Below are positions 11,147 to 24,200 of a stretch of 64,000 nucleotides of DNA, in pieces. Both the position numbers and the translations under genes were made by a program. The notes below the pieces were generated by a model, which did not search any database, had not been told where the DNA came from, and saw only the letters and a list, made by a program, of their open reading frames with translations. The DNA comes from Nicotiana tabacum (lineage: Eukaryota; Streptophyta; Magnoliopsida; Solanales; Solanaceae). The stretch covers positions 212,524,948 through 212,588,947 of the forward strand of contig NC_134082.1 in the NCBI RefSeq assembly GCF_000715075.1. The letters run 5' to 3'. The stretch's first letter is position 1, and every line of letters begins with the position of its first letter.

Positions 11147-12361
11147 GATTGTTTAATTATTACGCGATTCATTACTCATCTGACGTTACAGAGCAGAGTG
11201 ATTAATTAATTCTTCTGTGAATTTTAAAATTTTTGCGGCAGACAAAAGAGAGGAGCCAGATATTGGTGATTCCTCTAATTTTAAATAGTGACTTGGCTCT
11301 GTTACGTACCTGTTGAGACTATTTTGATTTAGTGACATGGTGTAAGGTGTCGATCATGTGTATTTTATGTTTTTAGTTTAAATAATACGATCAAATGTAC
11401 ATCTGTGTGTTAATTTGAATAAATTCATTTGCATTAGCTACCCCTTTTTCCAGGGGCATTTGCATCTATACCCGCTTTTTATATCACGTTTTAACTTCTG
11501 CCCGTTTTGCAAAAAAAATTGCAAGTCTATCCGTTTTTTCGCATAACTTCAGCATACAGGACTGAAGTAGCAAAGACAATCACGCAAAACTTCAACATTC
11601 TAGTAGTCGGGCTTGAAGTTCAGCTCTAGAGCTGAAGTTTTTTGTTTTTTAACTGGCGATTAGAGCTGAAGTTTTTGTTTTTGTAACTGGCAAAATTTTT
11701 GTTTTGTAACTGGCGAACTTCAGCTCTAGAGCTGAAGCACCATAATTAGCAGTGATTTTTTAAGAAAAATAATGTACATCTTCTCAGCTCAAACACGAAT
11801 AAACATACAAAAACTCCAAAATTTTACAGCTCATCTTATTGGTAACTTAAATTTTTCCTAAGACTAATTTGCTGTAAATTTGGAGCAGAAGTACAACTGT
11901 CGAACTGTTCAATTAAAAAAAATTGACCTTATAACTAAAGCAGTGTTGCATCTGGAGATAAATACCAGTTTTTTTTGTAACTTGAAGAAGAAAACGAAGG
12001 AGGAGAAAGGGGGCTGACGTTATTTAAAAAGTGAGTACAAGTTAAAAAAAATTTAAAAAATAGATATAAATTAAATGGGGGCGACCAATAGGGCGCCCCG
12101 TACAATTTTTACCTTTTTCCACGTCAAATTATTACTGGCTCCTCTCTTTGCGCCTTCACTTCACATAGCAGAGAAAAAGTATTAAAAAAAGTTGAAAATA
12201 ATCATATTAATTAAGCCATAATTTTGGAAGATAGAGTTTTTTTTTACACCAGAGTTTTTCTTTCTGAATATATCTATGACTAATATGCTTGTTAATTTAA
12301 TTTAATCTAGACCTTTGAAATTTAAATATAACAATTGCCCCTCGTTCAAATAGGTGCTCGT
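11147..12361. other. AGP 3' flank with palindromic minisatellite-like region
   Basis: No gene. At about 11560-11740 it has repeated AACTTCAGCTCTAGAGCTGAAG palindromes and TTTTTGTTTTGTAACTGGC units. A GGGCGCCC-containing stretch occurs near 12090. The whole block recurs at 18098-19344. Confidence 0.7.
11418..11423 (+). terminator. Candidate polyadenylation signal of the AGP gene
   Basis: AATAAA about 270 bp after the stop codon, in a T-rich context. The same sequence is present in the duplicated 3' flank (near 18370). Confidence 0.45.
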
Positions 12362-12669
12362 TGTTATAAATAGTTTGTACATTTGATGCTACATTGGATG
12401 CCCATGTTGTGAATAGTATAGTTTGTACATTGGATGCTACATTAGATGCGCACGTTGTGAACAACATAGTTTGTACATTGGATGCCCATGTTGTGAATAG
12501 CTTAAAGATTAAATATCCTACTTTATGTCCATCATATTTATTTTTTATGCCTATAAAAGGCTATGTAATTGCAATGGAAAAATACACCAAAGTAAAAGAA
12601 GAAAAGACTTCTTCCTTCTTTCTACCTCTTCTTATTTATATTTTACTACATTGCTTTTATTTTATAACA
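12362..12669 (+). repeat. copia-2 5' LTR, unit A
   Basis: TGTTATAAATAG...TTATAACA, 308 bp, with TG/CA ends and a short inverted terminal match. It contains three tandem copies of a TAGTTTGTACATTGGATGC...TTGTGAA subrepeat and a downstream CTATAAAAGGC TATA-like box. CGTTATCAGCACG directly follows and is the likely primer-binding region. Confidence 0.9.
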
Positions 12670-13086
12670 CGTTATCAGCACGAAACTCTAATTTTATTCT
12701 TAACTCCCGCTAAGTTGAGCCATATTTTATTAAGGTATGTATCATTATAATCATTTTATTTATGGCAGTACATATCATATGATCATTGTATGCAGATTAC
12801 TTGTGCTCTTGGGCATCTTAAATAGTTTAATTACTTTATATTTATTGGAACATATAAATAATGTTAGTCACGTTCAATTCTATTAACACATATATATCAA
12901 TAATATAAAGTGAAATGAAACAAGTATGTAATTTCTACTTTATGGCAAGAATAAAATGAAATAGTAGATTGTTAACATGATATAACTCTATTTTCATTTC
13001 TTTTACCTTAATCGTTTTGTTTTCATTAATTGTTTATTATTATAATTATTTTTCTAACTAATTCATCTTTTATGATAGTTTTCACT

Positions 13087-14090
13087 ATGTCAAATTTATC
13101 AAAACTTGAATTTGTGGCACTTGACATCACCGGGAGGAACTATTTATCATGGGTCCTTGATGCTGAAATTCACCTTGACGCTAAAGGTCTTGGAAATACT
13201 ATTATACAAGGAAATGAAGCATCAAATCAGGATAAAGCGAAGGCCATGATTTTCCTTCGTCGTCATCTACATGAAGGGTTAAAAACTGAATATTTAACCG
13301 TAAAAGATCCACTTGAATTAAGGATTAATTTGAAGGATCGGTATGACCACCTAAAATTTACGGTATTACCGAAAGCTCGGTATGAGTGGATACATTTAAG
13401 GCTGCAAGACTTTAAGATCGTAAGTGAGTATAATTCTGTTATCTTTAAAGTAAGTTCTCTATTAAAATTATGTGGAGACACTATCACAGATGAGGACTTA
13501 TTGGAAAAAACTTTTTCTACTTTTCACGCTTCAAACTTGGTGCTACAACAACAATACCGTGAAAAAAGTTTTAAGAAATATTCTGAGTTAATCACATGCC
13601 TACTTGTGGCAGAGCAGAATAATACTCTATTAATGAAAAATTATGAAGCCCGTCCCACTGGGTTAGCTCCATTTCCGGAAGTGAATACTGTAGCAGCATA
13701 TGATAAGTTTGAAAGAAAACAAAATATTATCGTGGTCATGGACATGGTCGTAAACGTGGACGTGGCAGGGGACAAAATAATTATCGTTATTATGGTGGAA
13801 ATAAATTGGAGAACAATAAGGGTTCTCAAATTAATCATTCAAAAGGTAAAACTAGTATGTGTCACTGATGCGGTATGAATGGTCATTGGGCACGCATTTG
13901 TCGTACGCTAGATCATTTTGTCAAACTTTATCAAGCCTCCCTCCGAAAAAAAAAGAAAATAATGTGGAGGCACACTTGACCTTTCAAAATAATGATGATG
14001 AAGTAGGTCCCTCAAACAAATATGATTCTAAGGCACATCTTGCATATAAAGATGATGATTTTGGAGGCCTAACAAATATTACTCATTAAG
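13087..14090 (+). pseudogene. copia-2 gag, unit A, broken
   Basis: Starts MSNLSKLEFVALDITGRN, a copia gag opening. The frame holds to about 13720. There an RGHGHGRKRGRGRG segment and the CCHC knuckle continue in another frame, and the knuckle's second residue pair is interrupted by a stop (MCH then TGA then CGMNGHWARIC). The same frame change near the Arg/Gly-rich segment exists in unit B, so it predates the duplication. The knuckle stop is specific to unit A. Confidence 0.85.
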
Positions 14091-14270
14091 AAGCTGGAGA
14101 CTTCTTTGAGGATATTGTCTGAAGAACTAATCATCTTACTGGGGAATGAAGCTATAAAAGTTGTTATTTTTATGTTTGCAACTAGTTTATTTTTCTTGAG
14201 TGTATTTTCCTAATGCATCATGTGTTGCTAGTTTCTACATTCCTAATGTATTTCTTAATATTTTTTTTGT

Positions 14271-17200
14271 TTGTCTTTTCCCCAGTCTTCAGTTGGACTC
14301 AAGATTAATAAAGATGATATATGTCTTCTGGATAGTGCTACAACATACACTATTTTAAAAGATAAGAGATATTTCTCTTATTTGGTAATGAAAGAAGCGA
14401 ATGTTAATACAATATCCGGTAGTACAAGATTAATTGAAGGTTCTGGAAGAGCCAATTTATTACTACCAGGAGGAACAAATTTGCTATTGATGAAGTACTA
14501 TATTGTAGTAAATCTCAAAGAAACTTATTAAGTTTCAAACATATTCGACAAAATGGCTATCATATTGAGACTACAAATGATGAAAAGATTGAATATCTTT
14601 ATATTACTACAATAATGCCCGGTAAGAAATATGTAGTTGAAATATTACCTGTTCTTTCCTCCGGTTTATACTACACAAGTATTAGCAGGATTGAAACACA
14701 TGCCGTAGTAAACGAGAAGTTTACTAATCAAGATAATTTTATTATTTGGCATGACTGGTTGGGCCATCCAGGTTCTAATATGATGCGTAAAATAATTGAG
14801 AATTCACATGGACATGCAATGAAGAATCAGAAGATTCTTCAATTTAAGGAATTCTCTTGTGCTGCTTGTTCTCAAGGAAAATTAATTTTTAGACCATCAA
14901 CTGTTAAAGGTAGGATGGAATCCACTGCATTTCTGGAACATATACATGGTGATATATGTGGGCCCATTCACCCTCCATGTGGACCATTCAAATATTATAT
15001 GATTTTGGTAGATGCATCTACAAGATGGTCACATGTGTGCTTACTATCAACTCGCAATATGTCATTTATGAGATTGTTGGCTCAAATAATAAAGCTAAGA
15101 GCACAATTTCCAGATTATGCAATTAAGACAATTCGTCTTGATATTGCTGGTGAATTTACATCCCAAGCCTTTAATAATTATTGTATTTCAACTAGGATAA
15201 CGATTGAGCATCCGGTTGTTCATGTTCATACACAAAATAGTCTAGCAGAATCATTGATCAAACGCCTCCAATTAATCGCTAGACCAATGCTTATGAGAAC
15301 AAAACTTTCCATTTCAGTATGGGGTCATGCTATTTTGCACGCAGCAACACTTGTGCGGATAAAGCCCACAAGTTATCATAAAGTCTCCCCATTCCAAATG
15401 GCTTTTGGTCAGGAGCCAAATATTTCTCATCTTAGGATCTTTGGTTGTGCGATATATATTCCAATTGCTCCACCACAACATACAAAGATGGGTCCTAAAA
15501 GAAGGTTGGGGATATATGTTGGATATGAATCTCCTTCTATTATAAAATATCTAGAGCCGATGACTGGAGATTTATTTACGGCAAGATTTTCTGATTGTCA
15601 TTTTGATGAATTATATTAGGGGGAGAAAATAAGCAGCTAAAAAAGAAGATAGATTGGAATGCATTATCATTGTCTCATTTAGATCCTCGAACAAATCAAT
15701 GTGAACAAGAGCTTCAAAAGATTATTCATTTGCAAAATATTGCAAATCAATTGCCAGATGCATTCACTGACCTACCAAGGGTGACTAAGTCACATATTCC
15801 AGCTGTTAATGCTCCAATTCGAGTTGATATCCCGATCGGACAATTAATTAAAGCAAATGAGTCTAAGACATGCTTGAAACGTGGTAGACCAATCGGTTCT
15901 AAAGATAAAAATCCTCGAAGAAGAAAAGGAGCAAGTGATCAAAGTGAACATAACACAGAGGTAGTGGCTCAAGAAGAGCCCCAAGACATAACAAATGATA
16001 AGACCTTAGGTGAGGTCCAGGTACCTGAAAATAATGAGAATGAAGAGATATCAATAAGTTACGTCTCAACCGGAAAAAGATGGAACCGAAATAATATTTT
16101 TATCGATAACATTTTTGCTTATAATGTTGTTGTTGAAATAATGCAACAAGATGAGGATCTTGAACCAAAATCTGTCAATAAATGTAGACAGAGAAATGAT
16201 TGGCCAAAATGAAAAGACGCTATCCATGCAGAGTTAACTTCACTTGGAAAACGTGAAGTCTTCGAACCCATAGTTCGAACACCAAGGCATAAAGCCAGTA
16301 GGGTATAAATGGGTTTTTGTGTGAAAACGAAATGATAAAAATGAAGTTGTTAGATATAAAGCGGGACTTGTGGCACAAGGGTTTTCCCAAAGGCCTGAAA
16401 TTGATTATATGGAGATATATTCTCCTGTAGTGGATGTTATCACCTTCAGGTATCTCATAAATATGGCAGTGCAAGAAAAACTTGATATGCATATAATAGA
16501 TGTTGTTACAGCCTATTTGTATGGATCATTACACAACAAAATTTTTATGAAAGTACCTGAGGGATTTAAAGTGCCAGAAGCATATAAAAGTTTTCGAGAA
16601 ACTTGTTCAATAAAGCTTCAGAAATCTTTATATGGATTGAAACAATCTGGTCGTATGTGGTACAATCGCCTGAGTAAATACCTATTGAAAGAATGGTACA
16701 AGAATGATCCAATTTGTCCTTGTGTCTTTATAAAAAGGTCTGGACTTGAATTTGTTATAATCGCCATGTATGTTGATGATTTAAATATCATGGGAACTCC
16801 TGGGGAGCTTCCAAAAACAGTAGACTATTTGAAGAAAGAATTTGAAATGAAAGATCTTGGAAAGGCAAAATTTTGTCTTGGTCTACAAATTGAGTATATG
16901 AAAGATGGAATATTTGTCCATCAATCAACATACACCTAAAAGATTTTAAAGCGATTCTATATAGATAAAGCACATCCATTGAGTACCCCGATGGTTGTGA
17001 GATCACTTGATATAAAGAAAGATCCATTCCGACCTCATGAAAATGATGAAGAGCTTCTTGGTACCGAAGTATCATATCTTAGTGCAATTGGGGCATTAAT
17101 ATATCTTGCCAATAATTCCCGACCAGATATAGCTTTCTCAGTAAGCTTATTGGCAAGATTTAGTTCTTCGACAATACAAAGACACTGGAATGGTATTGAA

Positions 17201-17623
17201 ACATATATTCAGATACCTCCAAGGGACCATTGATATGGGTTTATTTTATTCAAATAAATCTAAGCCATCATTGATTGGTTATGCAGATGCAAGATATTTG
17301 TCTGATCCACACAAAGGTCGATCTTAGACAGGCTATTTATTTACAAGTGGAGGTACAACCATATCATGGTGTTCGACAAAACAAACTATGGTTGCTACTT
17401 CTTCGAATCATGCAGAAATAATAGACATTCACGAAGCAAGTCGAGAATGCGTTTGGTTGAGATCGATAACTCAACACATTCAACAAACATATGGTCTTTC
17501 TTCGAAAGAGAATATTCCAACAATATTGTATGAAGAAAATGATGCTAGCTCAATTGAAAGAAGGATATATCAAAGGAGATAGAACAAAACATATTTCACT
17601 GAAATTCTTTTTCACTCATGAAC
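14271..17623 (+). pseudogene. copia-2 pol, unit A, broken and 3'-truncated
   Basis: Protease-like motif LLDSATTYTIL (14320-14350). Integrase zinc domain HDWLGHPG...CAACSQGK, then HGDICGPI, IRLDIAGEF and HVHTQN (14615-15619); the usual Asn after Asp is Ile here. After a stop at about 15617, a linker frame (15670-16212) follows. Next come reverse transcriptase (16370-16939) with MYVDDLNIMG, and RNase H fragments (16979-17582). Sequence switches to AGP at 17624. A separate frameshift near 14485 is unique to this copy. Confidence 0.88.
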
Positions 17624-18097
17624 TCAGCAACATCACTATCATCATCATTATCATCATCGTCATCACCAGCAACAACCCCATCATCATCTCCTTCTGCCTC
17701 GACGCCATCAGCAGCTGCACCAAAGAGTAGTGCTAATGACCCCACCGCCGCCGCCCCTAAATCATCCCCTACCCCTGCCTCTTCCCCTAAAGCCAGTACA
17801 CCATCATCATCAATATCACCATCATCATCATCATCATCTTCATCTGATTCCTCCTCTTCTGATTCTGATTCTGTTCCAACTTCTTCTCCAACTTCAAATT
17901 CCCCTGCTGATGATGAACCCTCATCTCCACCTTCCCCCGACAGCGACTCTTCTTCCCCACCCACCCCCGCTACATCTTCGGGTCCCACCGCTGACAGTGC
18001 CACTCCTGCTGAAGCACCCACTACGGCTAGCGCCGCCACCACTATAAAGGTCTCCTATGTTTTTGGGGTTGCAGCCGTCGCTGGATTATTTTTCTAA
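17618..18097 (+). CDS. Chimeric truncated AGP copy with retrotransposon-supplied ATG
   Basis: A 159-residue frame beginning MNSATSLSSSLSSSSSPATT. The ATG and the next codon come from copia-2 RNase H sequence; from the serine onward the frame is the AGP frame. It lacks the signal peptide and first about 40 residues of the parent but keeps the Ser/Pro/Ala domain and the C-terminal hydrophobic tail (KVSYVFGVAAVAGLFF). Compared with unit A it has an in-frame shortening in the SSSS region and several Thr/Ala and Ser/Pro changes, and no stop. Without a signal peptide it would not enter the secretory pathway, so an AGP role is unlikely. No promoter is evident upstream. It may be untranscribed; a pseudogene call is equally fair. 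Confidence 0.6.
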   Translation: MNSATSLSSSLSSSSSPATTPSSSPSASTPSAAAPKSSANDPTAAAPKSSPTPASSPKASTPSSSISPSSSSSSSSDSSSSDSDSVPTSSPTSNSPADDEPSSPPSPDSDSSSPPTPATSSGPTADSATPAEAPTTASAATTIKVSYVFGVAAVAGLFF

Positions 18098-19344
18098 GAT
18101 TGTTTAATTATTACGCGATTCATTACTCATCTGACGTTACAGAGAAGAGTGATTAATTAATTCTTCTGTGAATTTTAAAATTTTTGCGGCAGACAAAAGA
18201 GAGAAGAGCCAGATATTGGTGATTCCTCTAATTTTAAATAGTGACTTGGCTCTGTTACGTACCTGTTGAGACTACTTTGATTTAGTGACATGGTGTAAGG
18301 TGTCGATCATGTGTATTTTATGTTTTTAGTTTAAATAATACGATCAAATGTACATCTGTGTGTTAATTTGAATAAATTCATTTGCATTAGCTACCCCTTT
18401 TTCCAGGGGCATTTGCATCTATACACGCTTTTTATATCACGTTTTAACTTCTGTCCGTTTTGCAAAAAAAATTGCAAGCCTACCCGTTTTTTCGCATAAC
18501 TTCAGCATACAAGACTGAAGTACCAAAGGCAATCACGAAAAACTTCAACATTCTAGTAGTCGGGCTTGAAGTTCAGCTCTAGAGCTAAAGTTTTTTGTTT
18601 TTTAACTGGCGATTAGAGCTGAAGTTTTTGTTTTTGTAACTGGCGAAGTTTTTGTTTTGTAACTGGCAAAGTTTTTGTTTTGTAACTGGCAAAGTTTTTG
18701 TTTTGTAACTGGCGAACTTCAGCTCTAGAGCTGAAGCACCATAATTAGCAGTGATTTTTTAAGAAAAATAATGTACATCTTCTCATCTCAAACACGAATA
18801 AACATACAAAAACTCCAAAATTTTACAGCTCATCTTATTGGTAACTTAAATTTTTCCTAAGACTAATTTGCTGTAAATTTGGAGCAGAAGTACAACTGCC
18901 GAAATGTTCAATTAAAAAAAAATTGACCTTATAACTAAAGCAGCGTTGCTTCTGGAGATATACCAGTTTGTTTTGTAACGTGAAGAAGAAAACGGAGGAG
19001 GAGAAAGGGGGCTGAAGTTATTTAAAAAGTTAGTACAAGTTAAAAAAAAATAAAAAAAAATATATAAATTAAATGGGGGTGACCAATAGGGCGGCCCGTA
19101 CAATTTTTACCTTTTTCCACGTCCAATTATTACTGGCTCCTCTCTTTGCGCCTTCACTTCACATAGCAGAGAAAAAGTATTAAAAAAATTGAAAAAAATC
19201 ATATTAATTAAGCCATAAGTTTTTTTTTACACCAAAGTTTTTCTTTCTGAATATATCTATGACTAATATGCTTGTTAATTTAATTTAATCTAGACCTTTG
19301 AAATTTAAATATAACAATTGCCCCTCGTTCAAATAGGTGCTCGT
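18098..19344. other. Duplicated AGP 3' flank with expanded minisatellite
   Basis: Copy of 11147-12361. The GTTTTTGTTTTGTAACTGGCAAA unit at about 18645-18716 occurs with two more copies than at the matching site in unit A (about 11680-11715). No gene seen. Confidence 0.75.
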
Positions 19345-19652
19345 TGTTATAAATAGTTTGTACATTTGATGCTACATTGGATGCTCATGTTGTGAATAAC
19401 ATAGTTTGTACATTGGATGCTACATTAGATGCGCACGTTGTGAACAACATAGTTTGTACATTGGATGTCCATGTTGTGAATAGCTTAAAGATTAAATATC
19501 CTACTTTATGTCCATCATATTTATTTTTTATGCCTATAAAAGGCTATGTAATTGCAATGGAAAGATACACCAAAGTAAAAGAAGAAAAGACTTCTTCCTT
19601 CTTTCTATCTCTTCTTATTTATATTTTACTACATTGCTTTTATTTTATAACA
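19345..19652 (+). repeat. copia-2 5' LTR, unit B
   Basis: 308 bp and nearly identical to 12362-12669, with the same three subrepeats. It was copied by the tandem duplication rather than by transposition, because the preceding CTCGT and AGP flank are also copied. Confidence 0.9.
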
Positions 19653-20069
19653 CGTTATCAGCATGAAACTCTAATTTTATTCTTAACTCCCGCTAAGTTG
19701 AGCCATATTTTATTAAGGTAAGTATCATTATAATCATTTTATTTATGGCAGTACATATCATATGCTCATTGTTTGCAGATTTCTTGTGCTCTTGGGCATC
19801 TTAAATAGTTTAATTACTTTATATTTATTGGAACATATAAATAATGTTAGTCACGTTCAATTCTATTAACACATATATATCAATAATATAAAGTGAAATG
19901 AAACAAGTATGTAATTTCTACTTTATGGCAAGAATAAAATGAAATAGTGGATTGTTAACATGATATAACTCTATTTTCATTTTTTTTACCTTAATCGTTT
20001 TGTTTTCATTAATTGTTTATTATTATAATTATTTCTCTAACTAATTCATCTTTTATGATAGTTTTCACT

Positions 20070-21104
20070 ATGTCAAATTTATCAAAACTTGAATTTGTGG
20101 CACTTGACATCACCGGGAGGAACTATTTATCATGGGTCCTTGATGCTGAAATTCACCTTGACGCAAAAGGTCTTGGAAATACTATTATACAAGGAAATGA
20201 AGCATCAAATCAGGATAAAGCGAAGGCCATGATTTTCCTTCGTCGTCATCTACATGAAGGGTTAAAAACTGAATATTAAACCGTAAAAGATCCACTTGAA
20301 TTAAGGATTAATTTGAAGGATCGGTATGACCACCTAAAATTTACGGTATTACCGAAAGCTCGGTATAAGTGGATACATTTAAGGCTGCAAGACTTTAAAA
20401 CCGTAAGTGAGTATAATTCTGTTATCTTTAAAGTAAGTTCTCTATTAAAATTATGTGGAGACACTATCACATATGAGGACTTATTGGAAAAAACTTTTTC
20501 TACTTTTCACGCTTCAAATGTGGTGCTACAACAACAATACCGTAAAAAAGGTTTTAAGAAATATTTCTGAGTTAATCACATGTCTACTTGTGGCAGAGCA
20601 GAATAATACTCTATTAATGAAAAATCATGAAGCCCGTCCCACTGGGTTAGCTCCATTTCCGGAAGTGAATACTGTAGCAGCATATGATAAGTTTGAAAGA
20701 AAACAAAATATTGTCGTGGTCGTGGACATGGTCGTAAACGTGGACGTGGCAGGGGACTAAACAATTATCGTCATTATGGTGGAAATAAATTGGAGAACAA
20801 TAAGGGTTCTCAAATTAATCATTCAAAAGGTAAAACTAGTACGTGCCACCGATGTGGTATGAATGGTCATTGGGTACGCATTTGTCGTACGCTAGATCAT
20901 TTTGTCAAACTTTATCAAGCCTCCCTCAGAAAAAAAGAAAATAATGTGGAGGCACACTTGACCTTTCAAAATAATGATGATGAAGTAGGTCCCTCAAACA
21001 AATATGATTCTAAGGCACATCTTGCATATAAAGATGATGATTTTGGAGGCCTAACAAATATTACTCATTTAGAAGCTCGAGACTTCTTTGAGGATATTGA
21101 CTGA
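20070..21104 (+). pseudogene. copia-2 gag, unit B, broken
   Basis: Same gag as unit A, but with a TAA where unit A has a Leu codon (about 20277), an extra T near 20567, and the shared frame change at about 20705. The zinc knuckle here is intact in its frame (CHRCGMNGHWVRIC, about 20840-20885). Confidence 0.85.
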
Positions 21105-21252
21105 AGAACTAATCATCTTACTGGGGAATGAAGCTATAAAAGTTGTTATTTTTATGTTTGCAACTAGTTTATTTTTCTTGAGTGTATTTTCCTAATGCAT
21201 CATGTGTTGCTAGTTTCTACATTCCTAATGTATTTCTTAATATTTTTTTTGT

Positions 21253-24200
21253 TTGTCTTTTCCCCAGTCTTCAGTTGGACTCAAGATTAATAAAGATGAT
21301 ATATGTCTTCTGGATAGTGCTACAACATACACTATTTTAAAAGATAAGAGATATTTCTCTCATTTGGTAATGAAAGAAGCGAATGTTAATACAATATCCG
21401 ATAGTACAAGATTAATTGAAGGTTCTGGAAGAGCCAATTTATTACTACCAGGAGGAACAAATTTGGCTATTGATGAAACACTATATTGTAGTAAATTTCA
21501 AAGAAACTTATTAAGTTTCAAAGATATTCGACAAAATGGCTATCATATTGAGACTACAAATGATGAAAAGATTGAATATCTTTATATTACTACAATAATG
21601 CCCGGTAAGAAATATGTACTTGAAATATTACCTGTTCTTTCCTCCGGCTTATACTGCACAAGTATTAGAAGGATTGAAACACATGCCGTAGTAAACGAGA
21701 AGTTTACTAATCAAGATAATTTTATTATTTGGCATGACTGGTTGGGCCATCCTGGTTCTAATATGATACGTAAAATAATTGAGAATTCACGTGGACATGC
21801 AATGAAGAATCAGAAGATTCTTCAATTTAAGGAATTCTCTTGTGCTGCATGTTCTCAAGGAAAATTAATTATTAGACCATCAACTGTTAAAGGTAGGATG
21901 GAATCCACTGCATTTCTGGAACGTATACATGGTGATATATGTGGGCCCATTCACCCTCCATGTGGACCATTCAAATATTATATGATTTTGGTAGATGCAT
22001 CTACAAGATGGTCACATGTGTGCTTATTATCAACTCGCAATATGACATTTACGAGATTGTTGGCTCAAATAATAAAGCTAAGAGCACAATTTCCGTATTA
22101 TGCAATTAAGACAATTCGTCTTGATAATGCTGGTGAATTTACATCCCAAGCCTTTAATAATTATTGTATTTCAACTAGGATAACAATTGAGCATCTGGTT
22201 GTTCATGTTCATACACAAAATGGTCTAGCAGAATCATTGATCAAACGCCTTCAATTAATCGCTAGACCTATGCTTATGAGAACAAAACTTTCCATTTCAG
22301 TATGGGGTCATGCTATTTTGCACGCAGCAGCACTTGTGCGGATAAAGCCCACAAGTTATCATAAAGTCTCCCCATTGCAATTGGCTTTTGGTCAGGAGCC
22401 AAATATTTCTCATCTTAGGTTCTTTGGTTGTGCGATATATATTCCAATTGCTCCACCACAACATACAAAGATGGGTCCTAAAAGAAGGTTGGGGATATAT
22501 GTTGGATATGAATCTCCTTCTATTATAAAATATCTAGAGCCGATGACTGGAGATTTATTTACGGCAAGATTTTCTGATTGTCATTTTGATGAACTATATT
22601 AGGGGAGAAAATAAGCAGCTAAAAAAGAAGATAGATTGGAATGCATTATCACTGTCTCATTTAGATCCTCGAACAAATCAATGTGAACAAGAGCTTCAAA
22701 AGATTATTCATTTGCAAAATATTGCAAATCAATTGCCAGATGCATTCACTGACCTACCAAGGGTGACTAAGTCACATATTCCAGCTGTTAATGCTCCAAT
22801 TCGAGTTGATATCCCGGTCGGACAATTAATTAAAGCAAATGAGTCTAAGACATGCTTGAAACGTGGTAGACCAATCGGTTCTAAAGATAAAAATCCTCGA
22901 AGAAGAAAAGGAGCAAGTGATCAAAGTGAACATAACACAGAGGTAGTGGCTCAAGAAGAGCCCCAAGACATAACAAATGATAAGACCTTAGGTGAGGTCC
23001 AGGTACCTGAAAATAATGAGAATGAAGAGATATCAATAAGTTACGTCTCAACCGGAAAAAGATGGAACCGAAATAATATTTTTATCGATAACATTTTTGC
23101 TTATAATGTTGTTGTTGAAATAATGCAACAAGATGAGGATCTTGAACCAAAATCTGTCAATAAATGTAGACAGAGAAATGATTGGCCAAAATGAAAAGAC
23201 GTTATCCATGCAGAGTTAACTTCACTTGGAAAACGTGAAGTCTTCGAACCCATAGTTCGAACACCTGAAGGCATAAAGCCAGTAGGGTATAAATGGGTTT
23301 TTGTGTGAAAACGAAATGATAAAAATGAAGTTGTTAGATATAAAGCGCGACTTGTGGCACAAGGGTTTTCCCAAAGGCCTGAAATTGATTATATGGAGAC
23401 ATATTCTCCTGTAGTGGATGTTATCACCTTCAGGTATCTCATAAATATGGCAGTGCAAGAAAAACTTGATATGCATATAATAGATGTTGTTACAGCCTAT
23501 TTGTATAGATCATTAGACAACGAAATTTTTATGAAAGTACCTGAGGGATTTAAAGTGCCAGAAGCATATAAAAGTTTTCGAGAAACTTGTTCAATAAAAC
23601 TTCAGAAATCTTTATATGGATTGAAACAATCTGGTCGTATGTGGTACAATCGCCTGAGTAAATACCTATTGAAAGAATGGTACAAGAATGATCCAATTTG
23701 TCCTTGTGTCTTTATAAAAGGTCTGGACTTGAATTTGTTATAATCGTCATGTATGTTGATGATTTAAATATCATTGGAACTCCTGGGGAGCTTCCAAAAA
23801 TAGTAGACTGTTTGAAGAAAGAATTTGAAATGAAAGATCTTGGAAAGACAAAATTTTGTCTTGGTCTACAAATTGAGTATATGAAAGATGGAATATTTGT
23901 CCATCAATCAACATACACCGAAAAGATTTTAAAGCGATTCTATATAGATAAAGCACATCCATTGAGTACCCCGATGGTTGTGAGATCACTTGATATAAAG
24001 AAAGATCCATTCCGACCTCATGAAAATGATGAAGAGCTTCTTGGTGCCGAAGTACCATATCTTAGTGCAATTGGGGCATTAATATATCTTGCCAATAATT
24101 CCCGACCAGATATAGCTTTCTCAGTAAGCTTATTGGTAAGATTTAGTTCTTCGCCAATACAAAGACATTGGAATGGTATTAAACATATATTCAGATACCT

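Larger units (their letters stand above)
10670..17623 (+). repeat. Tandem duplication, unit A (about 6.95 kb)
   Basis: Sequence from TCAGCAACATCACC inside the AGP gene to the copia-2 RNase H segment ending CTCATGAAC reappears in the same order at 17624-24605. Similarity is near-identical throughout, with scattered substitutions and small indels. The unit contains the AGP C-terminal two thirds, its 3' flank, the copia-2 5' LTR and most of copia-2, but not the 3' LTR. Confidence 0.93.
12362..17623 (+). mobile_element. Ty1/copia element, 3'-truncated copy (copia-2, unit A)
   Basis: Begins with a 308-bp LTR (12362-12669) preceded by CTCGT (12357-12361). It then has gag, protease, integrase, reverse transcriptase and part of RNase H on the plus strand, and ends abruptly at the duplication breakpoint. 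It has no 3' LTR of its own; that LTR lies after unit B. Confidence 0.9.

Noticed and set aside
17596..18042. 148-codon acidic minus-strand ORF
   Set aside because: Antisense of the duplicated AGP segment, as above.
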